From Lysobacterales bacterium UBA2790 (GTDB lineage: Bacteria; Pseudomonadota; Gammaproteobacteria; Xanthomonadales; Xanthomonadaceae), in NCBI GenBank assembly GCA_002352135.1, contig DEHW01000070.1, positions 2,778 to 16,086 of the forward strand: a DNA stretch of 13,309 bases. The letters run 5' to 3'. Below the pieces are notes generated by a model. The model saw nothing but the letters and a program-made list of their open reading frames with translations. It made no database searches and had not been told where the DNA came from. The translations under genes and the position numbers were made by a program. Below are positions 1-6,652 of this stretch, in pieces; the first letter of the stretch is position 1, and the number at the start of each line of letters is the position of its first letter.

Positions 1-788
1 CGGCGCGCCAGCGCGACATCACTGAATTCACGCGGATCAATCGCTTCCGCCACGGTGACACGGCGCAAACCGGGTGCCACACGGAAGGTATCGGCGCGGG
101 TCGGCCCGGGGACCTTGCCGTCAATTTCGATAATCACTAGTGGAAATTCGGCACGACTTCGAGAACCCACGAACAACTGACTGATGCGGCCACAGGTGTC
201 GACGTCACGTCCCCCACCGGAGCCCCCACCGCCATGGCTGGTCGTGGCCGCCGCAAAGCTGACCTGCATACTCGGAAGCGACAGTGCATTGACCGTCGTA
301 TGCAGTGCCAGCGCACTACCGTTGCGCTGGACCAGCAACTCGACATCGCCGTTCTGTGCTGACAGAACTTGTTTGAACACCACAGCGGCGCGCGCTTGCT
401 GGGCATCGAGCGCACCGAGACCGACGAGTGACGCGCCGGCGACAGACTGAATATGGTCTCCCGGCTGCAGGCCCATTTTCTGGGCGGGCGAATCGCTCGC
501 CACCGCAAGAACCTTGAGCCCCAGCAGGTCGCTATCCGAATCGAAGCGGCCCTCTACCAGCGCGCCGAAACGCACCGTGTTGAACGCGTCGAGTTGCAGA
601 TGCAGGTCCTGCAACGCGTCTAGCGGTATCTCTCCATTTTCAACCAGGCGTGCAACGGCCGCCTGCAAGGCATCGCTGACGCGCCTATCGGTGTCTTCGG
701 AGGCCAGTGCAAGGGATGTGCAAGCCGCGAGTGCAACAAGACTCGAAAGCGCGCGGTGATGAAGTGGCTTGATCAGATACGCGTGCAT
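1..788 (-). CDS. Exported PDZ-domain protein (partial, C-terminus outside window)
   Basis: The reading frame opens at ATG 788 and stays open to base 1, giving 262 residues before the edge. AAGGA lies about seven bases before the ATG. A basic N-terminus and hydrophobic stretch (residues 13-29) form a secretion signal. It holds both a lipobox-like LAAC (Cys23) and a signal-peptidase-I-like ALA/S site (after 29), so lipoprotein or soluble periplasmic protein are both possible. Residues about 73-155 look like a PDZ domain: a hydrophobic strand, then SPAQKMGLQPGDHI, the usual 'apparent' carboxylate-loop and GDxI pattern. A glycine linker (GGGGSGGG, 186-193) follows, then a second domain (about 215-262) that I do not recognise. 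No trypsin-like protease domain precedes the PDZ, so this is not a DegP/MucD with the normal layout. It is the third gene of the sigma/membrane-protein operon, 43 bases downstream of the 109-residue protein. An envelope sensing or effector role is inferred from that context. Confidence 0.8.
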   Translation of the reverse strand, partial: MHAYLIKPLHHRALSSLVALAACTSLALASEDTDRRVSDALQAAVARLVENGEIPLDALQDLHLQLDAFNTVRFGALVEGRFDSDSDLLGLKVLAVASDSPAQKMGLQPGDHIQSVAGASLVGLGALDAQQARAAVVFKQVLSAQNGDVELLVQRNGSALALHTTVNALSLPSMQVSFAAATTSHGGGGSGGGRDVDTCGRISQLFVGSRSRAEFPLVIIEIDGKVPGPTRADTFRVAPGLRRVTVAEAIDPREFSDVALAR

Positions 789-831
789 AGGAATTGTCCT
801 TCTTGATCCTGCTGTGTCGGGGCCGGGCGTC

Positions 832-1161
832 TTAAATCCAGACCGGGTTGCTGTTCTGCGAATTGCCATCGTCTTCCATGCTGCGTGTCCATTTCGAAAC
901 ATCATCAGCACTTTGCACGGCCTCGATCCCCACGGGTGCATTCAGCGCAGGCGTGGGTGCCGACGAAGGCAGTGGCAACCAGAGCGCAAGCGCGATGCAT
1001 GCACTTCCGGCCAATGCCTTGGTCCATTGACGAGCCCGTCGCCGTCGCCGAAGTCGCTTGGCGATCAACTCGGCTACCTGCAGGTCCGGTCCCGGACCGA
1101 CGGGAAGTCCCTCCAGGTAAGCGAGCCACGCGGGGAGAGACGAATCGGGCTCAGGCTTCAT
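832..1161 (-). CDS. Small single-pass membrane protein, candidate anti-sigma factor
   Basis: This 109-residue protein starts at ATG 1161, overlapping the TGA of the upstream sigma gene (ATGA), so the two are probably translationally coupled. Residues 1-47 are hydrophilic and end in a strongly basic block (RLRRRRRARQ, 37-46). Residues about 48-64 are one hydrophobic helix. The remaining 45 residues are polar and end in NPVWI. The basic block before the helix predicts the N-terminus inside and the C-terminus in the periplasm, the topology of anti-sigma factors that hold an ECF sigma at the membrane. I see no zinc-binding HxxxCxxC motif and no recognisable anti-sigma domain, and the cytosolic part is short. 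The anti-sigma call therefore rests on position directly after an ECF sigma gene and on topology only. Confidence 0.7.
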   Translation of the reverse strand: MKPEPDSSLPAWLAYLEGLPVGPGPDLQVAELIAKRLRRRRRARQWTKALAGSACIALALWLPLPSSAPTPALNAPVGIEAVQSADDVSKWTRSMEDDGNSQNSNPVWI

Positions 1162-1748
1162 TGGAGTGCTCCGGAGGTTTTGCTGGCCTGCTGTTGATCG
1201 AGCAACAGCCCCAGTTGCTGTTTGGCGCGCGACAACAAGGACTTGGAATAGCTCGGCGTACGTTGGAAAAGCGCGCCAATCTCGTCGTGACTGAGTCCCT
1301 CCAACTCATGCAGAACCAGAACAGCGCGGGCTTGAGGCCGAAGTTGACGCAGCAGCCCGAGCGCGTCCAGCTGTCGATCCGGTTCACCGGCGACGAGGTG
1401 CTCAAGGACCGACTCTTCGATATCGACGTATTGCCAGCGCTTCATTCGGCGCAATGCATCGATGCTCAGGTGCGTCACCGTTCGCTTGAGCCAGACGAAA
1501 AAGGGCGCCTCACCGCGGAAATTGCCGATCCCTTCCAGCACACGCACAAAGCTGTCCTGGACGATGTCCTCGGCGAGAGCGGGCTGGGCACAAAGGCGCA
1601 ACGCCAACAAGTAGGCCCGAGGAGCATGCGACTGATACAGCGTGCTCACCGCCGCAGAGTCGCCACGTTGTGCACGCAACACCAAATCGCCTTCGTCAAT
1701 GGACGAAGGAGCAGCATTGGCAAACATCGTGTCTGGCATCAGGAGCAT
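1158..1748 (-). CDS. ECF-family RNA polymerase sigma factor (conventional type)
   Basis: The protein is 196 residues from ATG 1748. Met4 (1739) and Met8 (1727) are alternative starts, and no candidate has a convincing ribosome binding site. Region 2 spans about residues 24-105, with the usual acidic AEDIVQDSF (59-67) of region 2.2 and FFVWLKRTVTHLSIDALRR (83-101) in regions 2.3-2.4. Region 4 spans about 130-182, with LRPQARAVLVLHELEGLSHD followed by a helix-turn-helix (EIGALFQRTPSYSKSLLSRA). The length fits ECF sigma factors. It would direct RNA polymerase to a stress or envelope regulon, possibly including its own operon. It is followed by a membrane protein and an exported PDZ protein, consistent with envelope signalling. 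It differs clearly from the second ECF factor encoded divergently 109 bases away. Confidence 0.9.
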   Translation of the reverse strand: MLLMPDTMFANAAPSSIDEGDLVLRAQRGDSAAVSTLYQSHAPRAYLLALRLCAQPALAEDIVQDSFVRVLEGIGNFRGEAPFFVWLKRTVTHLSIDALRRMKRWQYVDIEESVLEHLVAGEPDRQLDALGLLRQLRPQARAVLVLHELEGLSHDEIGALFQRTPSYSKSLLSRAKQQLGLLLDQQQASKTSGALQ

Positions 1749-1857
1749 GACCTATCGGACGCACGAGCGACGTCCATCGTCGCAGAACGGTGCCGAGTCG
1801 GTGAAACGGGGACACATATACTGTCGCTGATGGTCGGCATACGCCGAGGGGTCGCGC
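1749..1857. promoter_or_regulatory. Divergent intergenic region between two ECF sigma genes
   Basis: These 109 bases lie between two sigma-factor start codons and must hold the promoters of both operons unless transcription starts farther inside. On the plus strand TATACT (1817-1822) is a good -10 candidate, but the sequence 17 bases upstream (CGAGTC) is not a sigma-70 -35 box. The GTGAAAC at 1801-1807 might instead be part of an ECF-type promoter. GAGGGG (about six bases before ATG 1858) is a clear ribosome binding site for the rightward gene. The minus strand shows no convincing promoter by eye. Confidence 0.4.
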
Positions 1858-2421
1858 ATGAGTGAAGTCACACAATTACTGCAACGAGCCCGAGACGGTG
1901 ATGGGTCGGCCTGGGATCAAGTCGTGGCGATCATCTACGACGACCTCAGGCGGATCGCCCGGGGAGTCTTGCATGGTCCGGGGAGCGCCACACTGGACGC
2001 GACCGGACTGGTGCATGAGTGCTACCTGCGGCTCTCCCGAGCGGGCCCTGAAGGCGTGATCAACCGGCAGCACTTCCTTGCCTTAGCGGCAAAAGCAATG
2101 CGCCAGCTGATGTTGAATCATGCGCGTGATCGATTGGCAGCCAAGCGTGGCGGGGGTGCCCAGCAGGTCACGTTGGACGACAACGATCTGGCCGCGGATG
2201 CGCAAGCGGAGCACTTGGTGATGTTGGACAGTGCCTTGCAGCGGCTTGCTGACGAAGACGAGCGCTTGGCCAAAGCTGTCGAATGTCGTGTCTTTGCAGG
2301 TCTTTCGGAGCAGGAGACCGCGGACGCAATGGAGATGCCCTTACGCAGCAGTCAGCGTCTGTTTGCCGAAGCGCGTCAGCGCTTGGCGCAAATTCTTGGC
2401 GATGCGGGTGCTGGCGGGTGA
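1858..2421 (+). CDS. ECF sigma factor, TIGR02999-like, paired with a Ser/Thr kinase
   Basis: The 187-residue protein starts at ATG 1858 behind GAGGGG. It resembles the ECF subgroup modelled as TIGR02999 (Pfam Sigma70_ECF), which is often encoded beside Ser/Thr kinases. Region 2 lies at about residues 5-95, with DATGLVHECYLRL (47-59) and FLALAAKAMRQLMLNHARDR (73-92). Region 4 lies at about 120-182 and includes AVECRVFAGLSEQETADAME. In region 2.2 the usual acidic DAED is replaced by DATG, so Thr49 and Gly50 stand where acidic residues normally touch the polymerase beta' clamp helices. In the Vibrio EcfP/PknT pair (from memory, ECF43) the missing charge is supplied by phosphorylation of a threonine. 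A kinase gene follows 49 bases downstream. No anti-sigma gene is adjacent. Control by that kinase is inference, though well supported by context. Confidence 0.9.
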   Translation: MSEVTQLLQRARDGDGSAWDQVVAIIYDDLRRIARGVLHGPGSATLDATGLVHECYLRLSRAGPEGVINRQHFLALAAKAMRQLMLNHARDRLAAKRGGGAQQVTLDDNDLAADAQAEHLVMLDSALQRLADEDERLAKAVECRVFAGLSEQETADAMEMPLRSSQRLFAEARQRLAQILGDAGAGG

Positions 2422-2470
2422 GTCTGCGGTTTCGGGTTCCGCAGTGATACTCCATGAATCGCATGACGGT

Positions 2471-4930
2471 ATGGATCGTATGAGTTCTTCGCCTCTCGAC
2501 CTGTTGGAACCAGGAGCCTTGGTTGGCGGCCCGTTGATGCGCTCACTTGCCGTTGAGATAGAGCGCTCGGAACGACTGCCATTGGGAACCCGGCTCGGGC
2601 CATTTCGGATCACCGGTGAACTGGGCAAAGGTGGCATGGGCATTGTCTACCGCGCACAGCGCGATGACGGTGCTTACTCTCAGCAGGTGGCGATCAAATG
2701 CGTACAGCGCATGGACGATGCGCGGCGAGAGGCCTTGTTCCTGCGAGAGCGCCAGATTCTTGCTGAACTACGCCATCCGCACATCGCACGATTGCTCGAT
2801 GGCGGACGTCACGAAAGTGGAAGGCTGTGGTTTGCCATGGAGTGCATCGAAGGCGAACGCATCGATACACATGCTTTCCATCAGAAGCTTGGCGTGCGGT
2901 CGCGGATCTCCCTGATGTTGCAGGTCATCGATGCGGTCAGCTTCGCCCACCAGCGACTCCTGATTCATCGAGACATCAAACCGGCCAATGTACTGGTCGA
3001 TAGCGATGGCACCGTCAAGCTGTTGGACTTCGGTATTGCCAGCTTGGTCGACGACGACCATCACGAGCACGCCTATTCACCGGCATGGGCGAGTCCGGAG
3101 CAGCGGCAGCAATTGCAGCCCGGACCCGCATCGGATCAGTATCAGCTTGGTCTGCTCTTGAATGCGGTGCTCTCCTGTCCAAGGACAACGGAAGAGTTTG
3201 ATAAGCACACAACCGCAGCGCAATGGCCATCGTCGACGGTTGGCGGTCAGCAAATCAGCGCCAGCCACTGGTGCGATGTAGGCAACTCGGTCCGACGACG
3301 TGAGCTGCTTGCCATTCTTGCGCGCGCTTGCGCGGAGCAACCGGATGCGCGCTATGGCTCGGTGGCTGAGTTTGCTCGTGATCTTCAGCGCTGGCTGGAC
3401 CGGCGACCTGTGCACGCATACGCGGGTGGCTTGCGATACGCATTTCAGTGCGCCGTGCGACGCCAACCATTGACCGCACTCGGTGCGGGACTCGCGTTGC
3501 TCGTGCTGATTCTCACGGTCTCCGCTTTCAGTTGGCGTCTGGCGCAGGAGCGTGATCTGGCAAGACTGGCTGCGGAGCGTGCGGAGCGTGAAGCCGCCAC
3601 CGCTTTGGCCATCAATCAGTTCCTCAATGAGGATCTTTTGCAACGCGCCAATCCCTATGAAGAGGCAAGACGGGATTTGACCGTTCGTGAAGCGCTGGAG
3701 CAGGCGGCCATGACGGTTGACGAACGTTTTGCCGATCAGCCGGCGGTTGCTGCCGCACTGCATTGGACCTTGGCCAACAGTCTGTTGGGCGTGGGTGAGG
3801 CAGAGCGCGCTGAAACACAGATGCAGCAGGCCATGGCACTGGACAGAGCGCGATCCTTGCTCGAACCGGCGCAGCGCGTCCAGATGCAAATCGATCGCGC
3901 CGACATCTATGCCGAGCAACGTCGTTTTGATGAGGCCGCGGCGCTGTTGGACGAAGCGCAACGTGATGCGGAGCGCCTGTTCGGCAAGGACAGCGAATTG
4001 GCACTGCAAGCCGAATACCGTGCGACCCAGTCGCTCTTGACCAGCAATCGTCTTGAGGAGTTTCTGGACGCAAATCAACGCTTGTTGCCGAAACTGGCCG
4101 GCGGACCGCGCTCCCTTGCAACACAATACCTCGCCAGTCTGACCATGGATGCCGACGCAGCCGCTCGACTGGGACAGTTTGAGCGCGCAGACGCATCGAT
4201 TGCCTTGGCATTGGCACGCAGTCAGGGCTTGCCAGCGGGAGAGCAGCATCTGCATCTGGCCGCCCTGCAGGTCAGCGCCCTGTTGTCTCGTCAACGCGGC
4301 GACTTGCCGCAGGCCATCCAGATACAACGCCAAGTGGCCCAGTTGCGCGAACAGCGGTTCGGACGGCAACACCCGGTTTGCTTGCAGGCGCTCAACGAGC
4401 TGGCCAGCATTCTGCAGGACGCCAAGCAGTACGCCGAAGCCGAAGCACTGTTTCGTGAAGTACTCGCCGTGCGCGAGCAAAGCCTGGGTGTGGGTAACAC
4501 GCTGACCCGCAACAGTCTCAACAATCTTGGGCTGGTGCTGTCTCTGCAGGGCAAGCTCGACGAGGCGGGCGTTCACTATCGTCGTGCCCTGGAGACCGAG
4601 CGCGCACTGCTTGGCGACGATGCGTTGGATGTGCTGATTCTGGCGCACAACTTCGCCGGTCTATTGCGCGCACAAGGCAAGTGGGATGAGGCCATCGCGA
4701 TGGCGACCGATACCGTCGCGCGTGCCGAGCGTAGCTTGTCCGCCGACCGGGCAGAGCCGGCGCTATTTCGAGTCGGGCTTGCGCATGCCCTGCTCAAGCG
4801 CGGAGACAAGCGCGCGGCAATCGAACAATACGAACTTGCTCACGCGCGCCTCACGGCTGTTTACGGTGCGGACAATCCCAAAGTCCGGCGGATTGAAGAA
4901 ATGCGCGACGAGGCGTTGAAATCTCCTTGA
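2471..4930 (+). CDS. Transmembrane Ser/Thr protein kinase with TPR-like C-terminal domain
   Basis: From ATG 2471 the protein has 819 residues. The kinase domain (about 44-312) is complete: glycine loop GELGKGGMGIVY (49-60), Lys76 in VAIK, a likely helix-C Glu93, catalytic HRDIKPANVL (166-175; Asp168, Lys170, Asn173), DFG (186-188) and ASPE (207-210). The activation segment is short, has no threonine, and carries DDDHHEH (194-200). One membrane helix (about 334-355) is followed by a charged helical stretch (356-378). From about 380 to the end come helical, TPR-like repeats, clearest at 635-750 (LNELASILQDAKQYAEAEAL; NSLNNLGLVLSLQGKLDEAG). The TPR part is thus predicted to be periplasmic and the kinase cytosolic, giving a signal-receiving layout. 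The likely target is the sigma factor encoded just upstream. The start is uncertain: ATG 2480 and ATG 2402 are in frame, and none has a strong ribosome binding site. The frame remains open far upstream inside the sigma gene, but that part is unlike kinase sequence. Confidence 0.92.
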   Translation: MDRMSSSPLDLLEPGALVGGPLMRSLAVEIERSERLPLGTRLGPFRITGELGKGGMGIVYRAQRDDGAYSQQVAIKCVQRMDDARREALFLRERQILAELRHPHIARLLDGGRHESGRLWFAMECIEGERIDTHAFHQKLGVRSRISLMLQVIDAVSFAHQRLLIHRDIKPANVLVDSDGTVKLLDFGIASLVDDDHHEHAYSPAWASPEQRQQLQPGPASDQYQLGLLLNAVLSCPRTTEEFDKHTTAAQWPSSTVGGQQISASHWCDVGNSVRRRELLAILARACAEQPDARYGSVAEFARDLQRWLDRRPVHAYAGGLRYAFQCAVRRQPLTALGAGLALLVLILTVSAFSWRLAQERDLARLAAERAEREAATALAINQFLNEDLLQRANPYEEARRDLTVREALEQAAMTVDERFADQPAVAAALHWTLANSLLGVGEAERAETQMQQAMALDRARSLLEPAQRVQMQIDRADIYAEQRRFDEAAALLDEAQRDAERLFGKDSELALQAEYRATQSLLTSNRLEEFLDANQRLLPKLAGGPRSLATQYLASLTMDADAAARLGQFERADASIALALARSQGLPAGEQHLHLAALQVSALLSRQRGDLPQAIQIQRQVAQLREQRFGRQHPVCLQALNELASILQDAKQYAEAEALFREVLAVREQSLGVGNTLTRNSLNNLGLVLSLQGKLDEAGVHYRRALETERALLGDDALDVLILAHNFAGLLRAQGKWDEAIAMATDTVARAERSLSADRAEPALFRVGLAHALLKRGDKRAAIEQYELAHARLTAVYGADNPKVRRIEEMRDEALKSP

Positions 4931-4951
4931 CGCAAGCACCCGCTGGTGCGC

Positions 4952-4959
4952 AAGGTGAG
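4952..4959 (+). promoter_or_regulatory. Ribosome binding site fixing the prenyltransferase start
   Basis: AAGGTGAG ends three bases before ATG 4963. This favours ATG 4963 over the in-frame TTG at 4927, which overlaps the kinase stop codon and has no comparable site. Confidence 0.65.
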
Positions 4960-4962
4960 CCC

Positions 4963-5904
4963 ATGTCGGATGCGCAGACCGTTCTCTCGCCAACGCCCCC
5001 ACCATGGCCACGATGGCAGGCTCTGTGGGCGCTGACCCGTCCTGGATTTCTGTGGCTGTCGATCAGTGCTGCGGCCGTTGGACTAGCCAAGCAGGGCCGC
5101 CTGCAATCAGATGACCTTTGGCGCTCGGTCTTTGTGCTGGCGTTGATCGCCTTGGCGCATGCCGCCATCAACGCCTGGAACGATGTTCACGACGCGCGCA
5201 GCGGTGCAGATCGCGACAATCAAGCACGTATTGCCCCGTTTTGTGGTGGCTCGCGGGCACTGCAGGAGGGGAGGCTCCATATTGGCGATGCGCAACGGTT
5301 GGTCTGGGTGCTGACGGCATGCGTGATTGGCGGTGGCGTGGCGCTGTCCTTGCTGTCGCAACCGGTCCTCGGACTCGTCGGTCTACTCGGCATGTTGCTG
5401 GGTTGGGCCTACTCCGCACCGCCGTTCGCCTTGATGCGCCACGGTTGGGGTGAGCTCACCGTGGCCCTGTGCTGGGCCCTGATTCCCATTGGTGCGCATC
5501 TCGCCTTGTCCGGCAGCCTGTCCTTGGACTTGTGGCTGATCGCGCTTGGCCCCGCGCTCGGCGCTTGCGCCATTCTGGTGATCGCCAACGTCGCCGACCT
5601 GCAGGCCGATGCGGCCAACGGCAAACGTACCCTCGTAGTGCGGTTTGGCGCGTTGCGTGCCTTGCAAGGTTTCATCCTGCTGCAAGCGGCCTTGTGGATT
5701 CTGTTGGTCTATGCGGTATCGACAGCCCGTCTGCCAGCACTGTCGTTGCTGGCGTTGTTGGCTCTGCCCTTCAGTGGGTACGCGGTTTGGCTGGCACGAC
5801 GGGCGCGCTCACAGCGCGACCCTTTGAAGTTGGCGATTCCGGCTGCGATTCATACCAGCCTGATCTACAACTTGGGTCTGGCGTTCGGCTTGGGTCTAAG
5901 CTGA
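4963..5904 (+). CDS. UbiA-superfamily prenyltransferase, MenA-like
   Basis: From ATG 4963 the product is 313 residues with many hydrophobic helices, an integral inner-membrane enzyme. UbiA-superfamily enzymes attach a polyprenyl diphosphate to an aromatic ring using two Asp-rich, Mg-binding motifs. Both are present: NDVHDARSGAD (73-83, Asp74, Asp77, Asp83) and NVADLQADAANGKRT (209-223, Asp212, Asp216, Lys221). The D-x2-D-x5-D spacing, the RIAPFCGGSRALQEG segment (89-103) and the NGKRTLVVRFG end of motif two resemble MenA (dihydroxynaphthoate prenyltransferase) more than UbiA. YSAPPF (150-155) is also typical. No other menaquinone genes are nearby except a hotdog thioesterase at 11326, so the true acceptor is unknown. 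It lies 32 bases after the kinase gene on the same strand, so the two are probably co-transcribed. Confidence 0.85.
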   Translation: MSDAQTVLSPTPPPWPRWQALWALTRPGFLWLSISAAAVGLAKQGRLQSDDLWRSVFVLALIALAHAAINAWNDVHDARSGADRDNQARIAPFCGGSRALQEGRLHIGDAQRLVWVLTACVIGGGVALSLLSQPVLGLVGLLGMLLGWAYSAPPFALMRHGWGELTVALCWALIPIGAHLALSGSLSLDLWLIALGPALGACAILVIANVADLQADAANGKRTLVVRFGALRALQGFILLQAALWILLVYAVSTARLPALSLLALLALPFSGYAVWLARRARSQRDPLKLAIPAAIHTSLIYNLGLAFGLGLS

Positions 5905-5934
5905 GGCGCACAGAACCTTGATCCGTGGTCCGTA

Positions 5935-5962
5935 AAACAAAAAGCCCGCACAAGGCGGGCTT
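5935..5962 (-). terminator. Rho-independent terminator of rpmB-rpmG
   Basis: Perfect stem AGCCCGC (5943-5949) with GCGGGCT (5955-5961) and a five-base loop, extendable by one A-T pair. Read leftward it is followed by TTTTGTTTT, a proper U-tract just after the L33 stop codon. Read rightward it follows the prenyltransferase gene but has only two Ts after the stem, so it may work in both directions with less strength for the rightward transcript. Confidence 0.85.
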
Positions 5963-5985
5963 CAAGTGTTACTTGGGGCGATCAA

Positions 5986-6150
5986 TTACTTGATCTTGCC
6001 TTCCTTGTACGGGACGTGCTTGCGCACAACCGGGTCGTACTTGTTCATTTCCATCTTGCCCGGGGTGTTTTTCTTGTTCTTGTCGGTCGTGTAGAAATGA
6101 CCTGTGCCGGCGGTGGAGATCAGACGGATCTTGTCGCGCTTGGATGCCAT
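5986..6150 (-). CDS. rpmG: 50S ribosomal protein L33
   Basis: A 54-residue ORF from ATG 6150 to TAA encodes a protein beginning [20 protein letters not shown] and ending YKEGKIK, a close match to bacterial L33 in length and sequence. It has no cysteine, so it is the zinc-free form. TAAGGAG, whose first bases are the end of the upstream rpmB stop codon, gives a strong ribosome binding site about eight bases before the ATG. L33 is a small protein of the large subunit near the E site. It is the second gene of an rpmB-rpmG operon, 12 bases downstream of rpmB, and is followed directly by a terminator. Confidence 0.98.
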   Translation of the reverse strand: MASKRDKIRLISTAGTGHFYTTDKNKKNTPGKMEMNKYDPVVRKHVPYKEGKIK

Positions 6151-6162
6151 GGTCGGTTCTCC

Positions 6163-6399
6163 TTAGATCTTTTCGCCGCGGGCACGTAGCTCGGCGAGGA
6201 CGGATTCGATACCGTTCTTGTCGATGGTGCGCAGGGCATGGGTGGATACACGCAGCTTGACCCAACGGTTTTCGCTCGGGACCCAGAAGCGGCGTTCGTG
6301 CAGGTTGGGCAACCAGCGACGACGGGTTCGGTTGTTGGCGTGCGAGACGTTGTTACCCGACTGCACAGCCTTTCCACTTACTTGGCAAACTCGTGCCAT
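6163..6399 (-). CDS. rpmB: 50S ribosomal protein L28
   Basis: The 78-residue product starts [20 protein letters not shown] and ends [11 protein letters not shown], a near-direct match to gammaproteobacterial L28 and of the same length. ATG 6399 is preceded by GAGGTG at a good distance, which excludes the longer upstream frame that opens at 6633. Only one cysteine (Cys5) is present, so it is the zinc-free type. It is the first gene of the rpmB-rpmG operon. The intergenic region upstream is shared with the divergent phosphopantetheinyl transferase gene. Confidence 0.98.
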   Translation of the reverse strand: MARVCQVSGKAVQSGNNVSHANNRTRRRWLPNLHERRFWVPSENRWVKLRVSTHALRTIDKNGIESVLAELRARGEKI

Positions 6400-6560
6400 G
6401 ACGCACCTCGTAGAAAGAGTATTGCCTCCCTTGGCCAGGAAGACGGCGGCCCCGCGATGACCGGCATCGCATGCGAACGGGTTGAAACTCGCTGATTGAA
6501 CAAAGCTTGGCGTCGCATTCACCGCCACTTTGATCCGGACACGGACACAGCGAGCCGCGC

Positions 6561-6589
6561 ATTCTGCCCGGATTTCATAGCCTTGACAA
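6561..6589 (-). promoter_or_regulatory. rpmB: Candidate sigma-70 promoter for rpmB-rpmG
   Basis: Read leftward, TTGTCA (6589-6584) and CAGAAT (6566-6561) are separated by 17 bases, five and four matches to the sigma-70 consensus. This would give a leader of about 155 bases before rpmB. The same site carries TTGACA on the other strand (see the overlapping divergent candidate). Assigned by eye only. Confidence 0.35.
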
Positions 6590-6611
6590 GCGAGCAACGT
6601 TCGCGATGGTC
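6583..6611 (+). promoter_or_regulatory. Weak candidate promoter for the phosphopantetheinyl transferase
   Basis: A perfect TTGACA (6583-6588) faces the transferase gene, but the expected -10 position holds only GATGGT or ATGGTC, a poor match. It lies 65 bases before the ATG. The -35 box overlaps the leftward candidate -35 almost completely. The rest of the 253-base spacer (6400-6652) shows no other structure I recognise. Confidence 0.25.
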
Positions 6612-6652
6612 CTTGGAACCGGCGTGAAGACATTGCCTGCTAGAGTCTGGTC

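Noticed and set aside
885..1865. A 326-residue open frame on the plus strand across the sigma and membrane-protein genes
   Set aside because: It runs antisense over the ECF sigma gene, which has recognisable region 2 and 4 motifs, and its product has no recognisable motif.
2231..2470. N-terminal extension of the kinase frame into the sigma gene
   Set aside because: This part overlaps most of the sigma region 4 coding sequence in another frame, and its translation is unlike any kinase N-terminus. It is open by chance.
3077..4648. A 523-residue open frame on the minus strand inside the kinase gene
   Set aside because: It is antisense to a clear kinase/TPR frame. Its translation shows no domain pattern and is rich in Gln, Arg and Leu, as expected from the reverse of a GC-rich coding strand.
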